This document shows positions 33,535-43,969 of a stretch of 64,000 nucleotides of DNA, piece by piece. The stretch comes from Lepeophtheirus salmonis (Eukaryota; Arthropoda; Copepoda; Siphonostomatoida; Caligidae). The stretch spans positions 10,602,001 to 10,666,000 of the forward strand of contig NC_052138.2 in the NCBI RefSeq assembly GCF_016086655.4, given 5' to 3'. A program made the translations under genes and the position numbers. The notes under the pieces were generated by a model. The model saw nothing but the letters and a program-made list of their open reading frames with translations. It ran no database searches and was not told the DNA's origin. Numbering within the stretch: position 1 is the first letter of the stretch; the number at the start of each line of letters is the position of its first letter.

Positions 33535-33676
33535 ACATGGTTCTCAAAGAGTAGCACGCTAGCTCTCTCTAGTGGTACGTGAATGAACTTAATAAATACG
33601 TTAAACCTTTACTATTCAGTTCAGTCATCATTGTGGAAATTGATATTTCTTTAAGTGAAAAGTTTGTGAACCACTG
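33535..33676. mobile_element. hAT-like MITE, copy B
   Basis: The left end ACATGGTTCTCAAAG and the right end (reverse complement CAGTGGTTCACAAAC) match at 11 of 15 positions. The interior CTAGTGGTACGTGAATGAAC then AATAAATACGTTAAAC corresponds to the element at 13286-13455. No gene, no clear target duplication. Confidence 0.5.
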
Positions 33677-34430
33677 TTCTGGATAAATACTACTAACTAC
33701 TATTTTTAATGTGAAAAAGGCATGTATGGTTTTAGGAGTTCATTGAATAAATTATGCTTCAAAATCATGTTTCAATCTTAATGTTTTTTGTTCGTCTTTT
33801 ATTCATGGGGGAAGATTTAGAATAAATACATGCTGCTGCCATTTCTTGGAAGTGGATTAATCAGGGTAGATAATACTTTTGTCGTTTGTTCCTCCTGGAA
33901 CTAATTTTTTTCATTTAATAAAACGACAACAAAGAATTTCCTGTGTGGAAGTATGTATTGTATGGTATATAATAACGTTTTCACTAGGAACGAACATTTA
34001 CGACATGCAGAAAGGAAAAAGGCATTCTTGTATGACGAGGAGACCAGCAACCTCCCTTTTTTTATTTGAATAATTTCCTCTTTTTCAAATCACGTTTCTT
34101 GCACATCTCCTTCAGTTAACAAGGGTGGATCCTTTCTTAATTAGTATGTATAATACAATATCTTTAATAATCACAATAATTAAAATCCTCCTTATCTCCC
34201 CTTTTTATCCTTGAGATACGATAACTATGTTATTTATAACTAGAGTTGATATATTTGTAATGAAAAACCTAGCTTTAAAAAGGAAAAATGCTTGTTTATT
34301 GTGGTCCATCTTCTTTTTTGTTCCTTATTGAATCTGTCGTTTTGGTGTTAACTTCACCAAGACGTAAGCATTCTCCCTATATTTGTTATAAATTGTTTTA
34401 AATTTGCATAGTAAAATAAATATATAATAG

Positions 34431-34846
34431 GTGAAGTAAAAAGGTTTAAACGTTTTTTTGCTTCATTTTAACAATAAAATGAACATGGCTAGGATTATTC
34501 GATTTAAATCGTTCCAAACAATTTTCTGGCTTATCTTCAGTTCCTGGGCAATGGAATAAGCGCTGACATGCCGGTCCAACTCGATGATTTCCATTATTTA
34601 TCCACATTTTCGACGCCCATTTAGTAGAACGGAATTGTTGGAACCACCGCTTTGCTGCTGCAATCAATACTATATTGGGTCCATAAACAGCGGGAACAAA
34701 TTTGGCCGCCTGCTCTGCCTTTTCATCTTGGTAGTTGTGATACTGAAGAATGTATTGAATCTTCCTTTTTTTTACTTCCATTTTGGAATCCATTAACACA
34801 CGCCTGGCTTCACCAAAAACAAAACTGTAAATGAACTTTTTTACAG
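34431..34846 (-). mobile_element. Short mariner derivative retaining the N-terminus
   Basis: The right end (AAACTGTAAATGAACTTTTT from about 34823) and the complement of the left end (AAACGTTTAAACCTTTTTAC, about 34434-34453) look like diverged inverted repeats. Between them is only the first part of a mariner transposase (34799-34446). At about 415 bp it is an internal-deletion derivative. The boundaries are approximate. Confidence 0.45.
34446..34799 (-). pseudogene. Mariner transposase N-terminal pseudogene
   Basis: The frame reads KRKIQYILQYHNYQDEKAEQ then AAKFVPAVYGPNIV and AAAKRWFQQFRS, the first helix-turn-helix of mariner transposases. After a 1-nt shift the - strand continues IMEIIELDRHVSAYSIAQEL then KISQKIVWNDLN, the second helix-turn-helix. 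The catalytic domain is absent. As in the 52833 element, only the DNA-binding half survives, but here it is frameshifted. Confidence 0.65.
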
Positions 34847-34849
34847 TTT

Positions 34850-37800
34850 ATGCTTAAGCTTTTTTGGATGCAGTATATTAATTGTGAGATATAGCTCACG
34901 AAAGATGTCTAGCTAAAAACCCTCAGAACTATTTACTTAACCTGATATAAATGAGTTTAAATACAATTATAATATTTTCCCTGTACTAATACTATTTTAA
35001 ATGTTAAATTGGTAATTTTTAGACATCTTGCAACATCGCAAATAGGATTTTAGGAATAAATAATTGCACTTTATATATTTTTTAGTAATCGTTTCATCCG
35101 TTAAAAATATTGTGCACCTTGGTTTTTAATAATTTATGGGGCCTAAGACGTGTTGCACAATGATTTGTGATTTCCCTGTTTTATCCAACATAACACAAGT
35201 TCATGTTCTTTCTTTTTTAACAACTGTCAATTCAACCACCGTTAAATTTTGATGTGTTAAGTTTGATAAAACCTCTAATAAACTGAATACTAAAAAATAT
35301 ATAAAGTAAAATTTTTCACTCACATCATCAAAGATATTTGGCACGGTACAAGAGACCTAAAAATGGGCAATTTTTTACTCAAAAAATATTATTTTTGGAA
35401 ACTAAGTTGTTCAGGGAGGCCATTTTAACTTTGTCAAAGTCAGTTTTTTGTGCAAGGAGATAAAGGTATATATCTACCCCTGTCCTTTAACTACGTAACA
35501 TTTCACTCCCTCATCCTTCTAGCCCCCAAACCCTTAACCCCCATTCTTTTGTATAATTACGATTGAGAAGTTTAGTTAGTAAATGATACAGAACCAAAGT
35601 CACAAATGAATGTTATGGTACTTTGAAGCGGTTGTTGGGCAATGCAATTTTCAAGTTCGAATCACAAAGTAATTATGAGTTTTATAAATCATCAAAATTT
35701 TAATACTAAAATGGAGGGGGGGGGGTAGGAATCCTAGATCCATTGGTATGAACACAAAAATGGAACAGTTTAATGCTCATGTATAAAACCAATAATTAAT
35801 TATTTCCTTGACATTGTTGGCAAATCATTTTTTAAAAATATTTTTCATGTTGTAGAGCTCTCATTATTCACCTCAATGCTATTTTTCTCTCTTCAGCAAA
35901 TTACTTATTCATTTTATATTGTTATTATGAGGTGTATGCAAATATTTTTATAAAATACTTTTTATGCACTTTTTATGATTTATTACATTTAATGACGCAA
36001 TCCCCTTGTGCTTGCATAGTTCTTAAAAATATCTTTTTTTTAGCTATTTTAAAAATGTTTTTACATAAATGCAAAAACAATAGGCTTATCTCTCAGGATC
36101 CCATTTTCACGGTATTTATTGGAGTTTTACACTTCCTTACATTTTATTATTTCATAATGAGTTTAATTTATTCACATACAAAGTGGTGGGACCAAAACTT
36201 TGAGTATCATTTAATTACAGTTAATCCCCGTTATTTTTAATTACGAGGTTTAATTACGCAATCAATCAACAGTTGAAACATTAAAAAATGAGTTTTATTT
36301 TCATGTCATGTCTATAAGTATAAAAATGTTAGAGCAAAAACAAAAAGGCAACGCGTGTGTGATCTCCATAGCGCCGCAGTTCCCAAGAAGGAGGCGGAAA
36401 CTGTTTGAGTTCATTCAGGACTGCCTAGAGCATCAAGAAATCGATTACAACCCCAAACAGCCAAGAAGAACAAATGATCATAGCATAATACCAACTATAA
36501 ATTTAAAAATAAGTTAAAACTTTATACAAAAGCTTTAAAAATAAGATTTAATGCATATTGCAGAGGAAACATATCCAGCCAACCTATTAGACAAAAAAAT
36601 CCAGAATTTGAATATTTGAAGCAACCCAATTTGTCAAACGAGAAGAAAATGCTTTCCCAATGACGATTTTTTCATAATTAATCGTCAGAAAAGGTCATTT
36701 TCATAGGCACTCCTGATATAATCAGGGAATACCCCATTGTACCGCGGCTCCCACTTTGAGAAATGCGGGTTCAGAGCCTTCATAAGAATTATTAGACGGT
36801 ATTCGACATCGATATGACCTTTTTCACCCTCTAACGAATTTTAAACGATATATCTCATAGAACTTTTTTTTTTTTTTGCGGCAGACGCGATATCTCGTCT
36901 TCGAAGAAAATAATTGAATATATATAAGAGGGATACTTGCAGTGAGCTTTGGCTGGGATAAGAAAGATTAGAATAGATTGAATTGAAAATAATGAGTCCT
37001 TTACATGTAAAGTTGATAACTTAGATTAGGCAAGAACTACAAAGGGGAAGGGAGTTCATAAACTTCAAAGACTCTTTGATCGATGTGAATCCATGATGAT
37101 CGTGATGACTTCAACGGGGAAGAACGAAAGGGATTCATAGATTTAGTCTTCCCATAGGGTCGATACATTCACAGATCCAGAAGACTTTTATTTTGTCATG
37201 ATTTTTCTTTCGTAGAGTTTGATGATGATTGATGACCCCTCCCCCCCCCCTCCTCTACAAATATCGACAACTGATATGCTGTCACTCATGAATCAGGAAT
37301 ACCAAATTTATTTCTTATTTTCTCAGTTGTGGTTATTTTACAAAAAATTAATTATTTCCTCAAAAAATTGACATGGATTTGAACAACAGATCAAGCCGTT
37401 AAGGGTTAGTGTCCATCAATTTCTAATTCTTAGATTGTGACGATGCGACACCTCCAAACCATTAATTGGACTAATTTGTTGATAGAAATGGAAAGATAAT
37501 TCGTCGTAATCTAGTCTCTATTTGAGAAAAATCATTCTAACTTGCTTTTTTGTTGACGTACTACATATATAATCTGATTGGACATTTTGGACTAATAATA
37601 TAGTTTTTGAAGATCATATTTATGGATTTATTTCATGATTTTTTCTTTAAACACCGCCACCGAAACTATGCATTTTTCGAGAGGAAACGTAGTTTGATGT
37701 TGGAATTTCAATTATGTTATTAGAAGTGATTCATTCATTGAATTTCATTTTTTTAAATATGCGTAGGAATGTAATGATGTAAATTGTCAGAGGATAGATA

Positions 37801-39213
37801 GTAACTATTCTACTCATGGCCTCAATCATTTTTAATCAGCTCGAATTATTATTTTTTGGGCAGTGCCTTTGTGGAAGGATTCACTCTTAGTGACTACAAT
37901 TTCTGATTATATAGAAATTGTGTATGTTTACTTGGCTATACAAATATGGAGCATCATCATCCATATTTGATGATAATTGGGTCATAATTATGTACCTTCC
38001 TCTGGTGGTAAGAGACTCAATCAAAAAAATAATTCCTCAACTTTATTTCAATGTAGACATTTCTTAAACTTTTTTCAATAACTTTTTGAGATGATGATTA
38101 TATTTTATTTTTTGACGTGAGTTGGTAGTTTGTTCATAAAAAGCATAGTGAAGAGGGTAATTATTGGGAGGGTATTTGTGTGTGGTAATCGTGTGTGTAG
38201 AATACCACTTAAAATAATCATATTTTAACTTTAAATGTAATTGTCTGACATATTCCTTTGATAGCTTAACTCATTCCATAAGAATTTGTTTGTGATGAGA
38301 ATTATTTGGTTAGATTTTGTTGTTCTCTAAATAATAAATTAATAATTATCAGAGGTTTCAATATCACTTTGGTTTTCCTTTGAATAACAAAATAATCATT
38401 AATAAATCATTCAAATACCTTTGGCGGAACTGTTATTTAATTATAATCATTTCAAGCTTTTTGTTCACATTTAACCAATAGTATATCAATGTACATACAA
38501 CATTATTTCTATAAGTATGCCTTTTGTGACGTCAGCATTGTTAATGTCCGCCATCTTGTTTAATAAAATAAATCTCTTTTTTACATTAAGATTAAGGAAA
38601 AGGATGACTTATTTCTGCCGTATATCTGGATGTCAAAATGGGATTATCCAATAAAAAGACAATTACTCTTGATTCCAATAAATCACGTTTTTCGTAAATT
38701 AGTCAAACTACTGGAATTTTTGGGTCACATTTTTGTACATTCTGATACAAAATAGATGAATGCGTACTTTCTATGAGGTTCCTTTACAACAACAACAACA
38801 TGAATTTTACATGTCGAATAATTACCTTTTCCCATTTGTCTCAATATTTAGAGAATTACACGCATATTTTAATATTTCCTTCTTTTAAATACTAATTACT
38901 TATTAATTATACTTTCAAAAAAACGGTGGTGTAGAAAGTTGCGCTTGGAGTTTATAGACCTTTTTCTTGTATTCCTAATGATTGGAGGAAGAAAATAAAA
39001 CAATCATTTTTGTTACATTTTGTAAATGTTTTTGTGTTATACCCTCTGGATATTCGTGATTCCAGGGTAATAGTTGGACTATTATAGGTACAAAGATATT
39101 GTATGTATTTGGTTAGCCCATTTTCTTTTTTAAATAGGTTTTATATATTATTAAAACATATATTTTTCTATGTTTGACTCTAGATATAGTAGATGTAGTC
39201 TTACTGTATACTA
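34850..39213. other. Gene-free stretch with repeat fragments
   Basis: No host exon could be supported. A 3' fragment of repeat R1 lies at about 37470-37575 (GATAATTCGTCGTAATC then CTTGCTTTTTTGTTGACG). The 69-codon frame at 36308-36517 has a basic/acidic, less A/T-biased middle (PRRRRKLFEFIQDCLEHQE) that I do not recognise; it may be transposon-derived. CGCCATCTTG at about 38550 and TGACGTCA at 38527 occur in other repeats here. Confidence 0.4.
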
Positions 39214-39411
39214 TATTAGGTTGGGGAAAAAGTAATTTCGTATTTCCACCCTTCCTTAAACTAAGTATGTCTTTTTCATTATTGGTTCTGTCGTGAATTA
39301 TCGTGCGTCGAGTATGGAGGTCTCAAAGGAAGAAATTCGATATATTTTACATTTTTACTACATGAAAGGGAAAAATGCGTCAAAAGATGGCAAGAAAGTT
39401 TGTTATATATA

Positions 39412-40402
39412 CAGTCTAAAATTTTTAAAAATAGTTAAATAATTCTGTAATTTTTAAAGTGGTCGACGAATTAATTTATTTAACATGAAAGATGAGAATC
39501 TTAGACACATGTCTATTCAATATGGCCGCCCATGTTCTCCACTACCAACTCCAGCCTGGACTGGAACTTGCTGCATGACTTGGCGATGAAGCTCTGGTCG
39601 AGGTTGGCTCAGGCATTCTTGAGGGCAGATTTCAGTTGGTCCTTGGACTTGTATTGGGCACCCTATAGCATCCCCTTTAAATGCCCAAACACTGCGAAGT
39701 CAAGCGCCAAACAATCAGGCGAGTGAGGCGGCCAAGAATTCCGATCGAAGAAGGCTGGAGTCTCGATCTGAAGAAACTCTTTGGTAAAGTTGCTAGTGTG
39801 GCAGCTGGCACCGTCCTGCTGCTACCACCCCTATCCCTGTAAGTAGCCCTGGCCCAGGGAACACTTTGTCCTTCCAGTATTGGCAGTACGTCTCGGAGTT
39901 AAGCCTCTCGTGGTCCTCCAAGAAGATGAGATCACATTTCTGACCGTCAGACGCAACAAGAGCCAGGACCTGGAGGTTGGCGATGGGCTGTTCCTTACCC
40001 ACATGCACCACGTCATCATCCCTGGTACCGAGAGAATCCGCCAGATAAAATCCGGTGTCGTTGGCCACCATCTCGCCTAGGCTGAAGGGCGTCTCATCAC
40101 TGAACAGAACGACGACATCGTCTGGCTTTTTCTTAAGCTTGTTGAGAAGAATCTTCGACCTTGTGAGGCGTTTTTCCTTGTCTACAGGCTTGAGGGATTC
40201 TCTTGTAAACCTTAAGGCCAAGATCTTTCTTAACTAGCCGGTCCTTAGTCGTTCTGCTGATGTTGAACTCCCTGGAGAGGCCGCCAACGGTGACCTTGCC
40301 TCTCTTGTCCTCAATATACTTTTTCACGGCAGCAACCATTTCGTCCGACCTTTGGGGCCTTGACTTAGATCTTGTGGTCGCCTCAGGAGTCCCTTTGGCC
40401 TG
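39412..40402 (-). mobile_element. DD37D Tc1/mariner-group element nested in the mariner
   Basis: The insertion lies between duplicated TA dinucleotides (39410-39411 and 40403-40404). Removing it with one TA restores the mariner frame KVCYIY-VPDTLLVR exactly. The left end begins CAGTCTAAAATTTTT. The right end keeps only CAG/CAGG before reading directly into the transposase at AKGTPEATT, so the right terminal repeat and the protein's first helix-turn-helix are lost, apparently without disturbing the junction. The element is 991 bp. Confidence 0.8.
39513..40395 (-). pseudogene. DD37D-type transposase pseudogene
   Basis: Reading 40395 to 39513: AKGTPEATTRSKSRPQRSDE and a second helix-turn-helix KVTVGGLSREFNISRTTKDR. 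After a frameshift come RSKILLNKLKKKPDDVVVLF and SDETPFSLG, the first catalytic Asp. Then ALVASDGQKCDLIFLEDH and ETYCQYWKDKVFP, and after another frameshift QDGASCHTSNFTKEFLQ and WPPHSPDCLALDFAVFG. Between the Asp of QDG and the Asp of LALD are 37 residues, counted in the restored frame, hence DD37D. The C-terminus VVENMGGHIE ends at the stop 39515-39513. At least two frameshifts and the missing N-terminus make it inactive. Confidence 0.75.
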
Positions 40403-40984
40403 TATGTGCCCGATACTCTTTTGGTTCGTGTTGTACAACAGTGGTTTCAGCGATTTCCTGATGGTGTAGTGGAAGTAAATCATGCATCACGCACTGGCAG
40501 GCTTGTCATCGAAAATATCGATGAAATTGTGGAAAATATTGAGATTGACCTCCATGTTAGCAGTCGTAGGAGCTGAAACCCGTTTTGAAGCATTTCCAGA
40601 AGGCAGGATACAAAAGAAACGGGAATGGGAATCGGGTTTCATCAAGACAACGCCAGGCCGCACACATCCCGGAGCTCGGATGGGAAATTATTATGCATCC
40701 ACCTTACATACCAAGTGACTACCCCCCGGCCCTGTCTTTGGCCAACGCGCTTGGGGGTACAAATTTGGCCTCAATAAAGGACTGTGAAAACTAGTTATCA
40801 GAGTTATTTGCGAATTGGGTCAAGGGCTTCTACGAGAAGCGTGTTATAAAGTTGGATTCTCATAGGCAACAAGTTGTCAAACAGAACGGGACATACTTTG
40901 CTTAAATCGGATGGTTGTAAAATATTCTTTAAAAGCATTACAATAAAGCGAAAAATACGAAATTACTTTTTTCCCTAGCTAATA

Positions 40985-42315
40985 CATTCATGTATATTTC
41001 AAATGTCTTATTAGTGTAATGTGACTCTTTTTATGTTTATGTTTGACAAATAAATATTTATTTCCCGATGGGATATTTATTGTTTCTCTCAACCTTTCCT
41101 CCATAAAGAGCTTGGATAATCTGCTATGCTTCCCCTCCCCTCTAAAACTGACACAGTATCAATGTGTACAAGATATTTAAATGATGTTTGTGGATTTAAG
41201 AGGCCGAACCCATGTTATTGTGAGTTCTTATGGAAACGGGAGGATAAAGATTTTGGTTATCCTTTACTTATTACTTTTCATGCATACACATTTGTAAGGA
41301 GAAGATAGGAAGGAAGAAACCCAAAATTCAAGAAAGAGAAAGTTTTCATTTTTTAATTCCTCCTTTTTCTATTTCCCCTTAATGTTATAATTGTATCCCT
41401 CTTAAGAAGGAGAATAATAAATAGATATATAGACAGAAGAAAGAAATTCATATTTGGGAGGAATCTTTCCTCGGCCATACCTATGCGTACATACTATTCA
41501 CAAACCATGAAAAAATATTACTCTATCAATGAATGAATGAATTGGGGTCATGATCATTTAAAGCCATAGATCTCTCACGACTACTTTTCTAATGTATATT
41601 ATTCGGGATTTACTCTTAAAAAATCAAATCAATAAATCAAAGCACAAATACAATCCAGTACTAATAACAAAACTCTTGTCAACTGTCAATTTTTCTACTA
41701 TCAGTTCCCCCCTTATTATTAGTGTTTTGCAGGTTGAACACTGGTGGAACTCGAATGAGCTCTTTAATACTTCATTGGAAATCCATTTTTTTGCATCTGA
41801 AAAAAAAAAAAAAAAACAAGAGTGCAATTTTTGCCCATAGCTTTTTTAATTTTGAAAAAATTTAGAAAACGTGCCTATTCGTACAGTTGTTTTTTGAGTT
41901 ATAACCCAATTCTCTATCTAGTCTCCTTGAGCTCCAAAACAACAATTGTCGTCTTTTGGGTGTAGATTAATATGAACCCCTCCCCCTAAAAAAAATCGCC
42001 ACCCCTGTCCTAGCCAGACTAGGTTCAAAAGAAGCACCTATGCAAAGTTTCAGTCTCCTAGGCCCAACGGTGTGGGCACCCATAAAGGACACACACAGTA
42101 ACTGTATTTTATATTCATCCAGATTATTGAAAATTTGTCATTTAAAAATTGTCTTTTCCTTCTTTAATCAGTAATAATAAGATTCACAATCTTAACTGGC
42201 TCAGATCTTGTGGACGCAAAACTTTTTGAATCCTAATAAAAAAAATTGTTTTGAGGATTTACATGCTTAAATATTCCCAAAAAGAAAAAGAGGAGAGACA
42301 TAATTGCTATGCTTT
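40985..42315. other. Gene-free stretch
   Basis: A/T-rich sequence with an A-run at about 41800. Open frames at 41126, 41592 and 41827-41624 are unrecognised. Nothing supportable. Confidence 0.4.
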
Positions 42316-42726
42316 CGGCCACTATACCATTTCCAATTCAAAATTAGAAGGATTAGATATATTTGGGGACCCCCCTGATGCGAATAGTCAAATTCAAAAT
42401 GGAGAACAGTTGATTTCAAAACGGAATAGTCAAATTCAAAATAAAATCAGTCCAATTCAACATAGAATATTCCGGTTTAAAATGGTCTAATCTAATTTAA
42501 AATGAGAATAGTCCAATTCAAATTGAGACCAGAAAATGTCAATATAAATATGAAAAATATTTAAATATAAAATGTTCTAATTACACTGTTCTCATTTTGA
42601 GTTTCACAATTCCCATTTTGAATGGTAATATTGCTATTTTGAAATGGAGTTTTGCCATTTTGAACTGGTCAATTATCATTTTGAATTGTGGTAATTCATT
42701 TTGAATAAGAAATGGTATAGTGGCCG
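42316..42726. mobile_element. Foldback element made of opposed short tandem repeats
   Basis: The outer ends are 29-bp inverted repeats (42316-42344 and 42698-42726), identical except for two adjacent bases, beginning CGGCCACTATACCATTTC. The left arm (about 42381-42530) is at least six units of about 21 bp, each built on GAATAGTCAAATTCAAAAT. The right arm (about 42590-42706) has the same unit reversed, as CATTTTGAA(T/C)TGGT-like copies. A unique A/T-rich centre of about 55 bp separates them. No gene is present. Target duplication was not resolved. Structure matches foldback (FB-like) or arrayed-arm MITEs; the family is unknown. Confidence 0.75.
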
Positions 42727-43189
42727 AGTCTCAAAATTATTATTAACGGAATACAAAAAATTAAAATTTTCCATGGTTAATAGAAATACAAGGTTATACC
42801 ATAACGCGTCTACGACTGATGTTTGACTTCCACCACGCTTTTAATATTGACGTCATAGTAAATGAGTGGTTGCGTGTTTTATCAAAATCTATCTCTCTGG
42901 CCCAGCAATCGGTACAATACATCAGATTGAAAATTCTAGGAAGCCCGATTACATGATGGTCTAACCTTGTATTTTCTACTAACTTGATTCACTTATTTTA
43001 AAATTGGCAATGATTAAATATATTGGTCTTTTAGAATTTTTTACTTACTTTCAGTAAGTTTCAATAATCCTTTTTATAATTAAAGATAATAGAATTCAAA
43101 GAAGAAAAATATGTTCCCATAGTATGTTTTATATCGATATTTTTTGAACAAATATACTTAATTGGAGTTAATTATAAGGTAATTATTGA

Positions 43190-43568
43190 TTTTTGGGTTC
43201 GATCTGAAAATACAAGACCAATCTGAGACTGTTATTATTTTTAGGGCACTGAACTAGCTCAATTGTTTAAAAAAGTTAGGTCTGTATCGTTCTCATTTAA
43301 ATTTGGCATTTCAAAATTGTGAAAATTGGAACAATAACGTCATATGAAGTTAAATGTGTTACATAAATTATAATTGTAGAACTTGAAAAACAGAATAATC
43401 CATAGATTGAGACAAAAAAAAAATTGGTTCACGATTTGAAAAAGGTTAAAATTTTGATCAACGATCTGAGATTGCGGTCTTGACCGAAATATTGGTTCGA
43501 ATTGGCCCAGAAAAAATCACTTAAAACCAAACAAAAAAAAAAGGATCTTGGACCGAGTCTCAACACTA
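43190..43568. repeat. Unclassified repeat ending in GGACCGAGTCTCAACACTA
   Basis: The right end is identical over 19 bp to 3255-3273. The interior has several GATCTGAGA/GGTTCGA-like words (GGTTCGATCTGAAAATACAA at about 43197; CAATCTGAGACTG; CAACGATCTGAGATTGCGGT). This suggests an internally repetitive element related to the GGTCTTGG-rich segments at 44760, 45505 and 63425. No coding potential. Confidence 0.4.
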
Positions 43569-43793
43569 GTAGTTATGCCTATTATGGCATAATCTTCAAT
43601 AAGAACAGATTAAATATTTATCCTTGTTTCCTTCATATTATTTAATATATAGTTTGAAACCACTTCCACCCAATATATTTGTTTTCTAGCCGTATGTAAA
43701 TATTATATCAAGTATTTTAGTGTTGTCATAATAGCCAAATTGACCTTATTATTAATCATATTGATATAACAAATTTATATTTTATTTTTGCAG

Positions 43794-43969
43794 AGTTCAA
43801 CTTTTTGATGAAAGCAGTGCTCGTTTTTGCGCTTTATTTCCGTTCTATCAATAAGAATCATTTGCAAGAATATATAATCAACATATGAGCCAATCCGAAT
43901 AAAGAAAAAGAGTGAAAAGTGTTGTATCTCTTATCGAAGAACACCAAAGAGTGAAGAAAATGAGGACTC
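43794..43969 (+). promoter_or_regulatory. 5' UTR exon with three upstream ORFs
   Basis: A good acceptor, TTTATTTTTGCAG, ends at 43793, so this exon probably follows an unseen first exon. Three ATGs precede the main start. The first (43808-43888) encodes 26 residues beginning MKAVLVFALYF. The second (43885-43902) is 5 codons long and overlaps its stop. The third (43960-43983) spans and overlaps the main ATG at 43970 in another frame. All reading frames from the acceptor stop before 43970, which supports non-coding status. The uORFs would be expected to lower or condition translation of the main frame. Confidence 0.45.

Larger units (their letters stand above)
39314..40902 (+). pseudogene. Mariner transposase pseudogene, interrupted and deleted
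   Basis: The first part starts at ATG 39314: MEVSKEEIRYILHFYYMKGK then NASKDGKKVCYIY. It resumes beyond the nested element at 40403 with VPDTLLVRVVQQWFQRFPDG, then SRTGRLVIENIDEIVENIE and IDLHVSSR, then ELKPVLKHFQKAGYK. A deletion then joins it to the second catalytic motif HQDNARPHTS (Asp codon 40646-40648) and LGWEIIMHPPY. A shortened PSDY region and the C-terminal GFYEKRVIKLDSHRQQVVKQ follow to the TAA near 40902-40904. The first catalytic region is missing; a stop occurs at 40792. It cannot encode an active enzyme. Confidence 0.8.
39216..40982 (+). mobile_element. Mariner element with intact ends, split by a nested element
   Basis: The 30-bp ends at 39216-39245 and 40953-40982 are inverted copies with 27 matches; each contains AAAAAGTAATTTCGTATTT. 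TA lies immediately outside both ends (39214-39215, 40983-40984), giving the mariner target duplication. The element holds a transposase pseudogene interrupted at 39412 by another transposon. Removing the nested 991 bp and one TA leaves about 774 bp, far below the usual 1.3 kb, so the mariner was also deleted internally. Confidence 0.85.

Noticed and set aside
40055..40483. Several open frames on both strands at 39.8-40.5 kb
   Set aside because: Shadow frames of the nested DD37D transposase on the - strand.
29312..43863. Joining MKDLLFPSSAK to the exon at 43794 as one coding frame
   Set aside because: The joined frame stops after about 20 codons in the 43794 exon and is not in frame with the main ATG at 43970.
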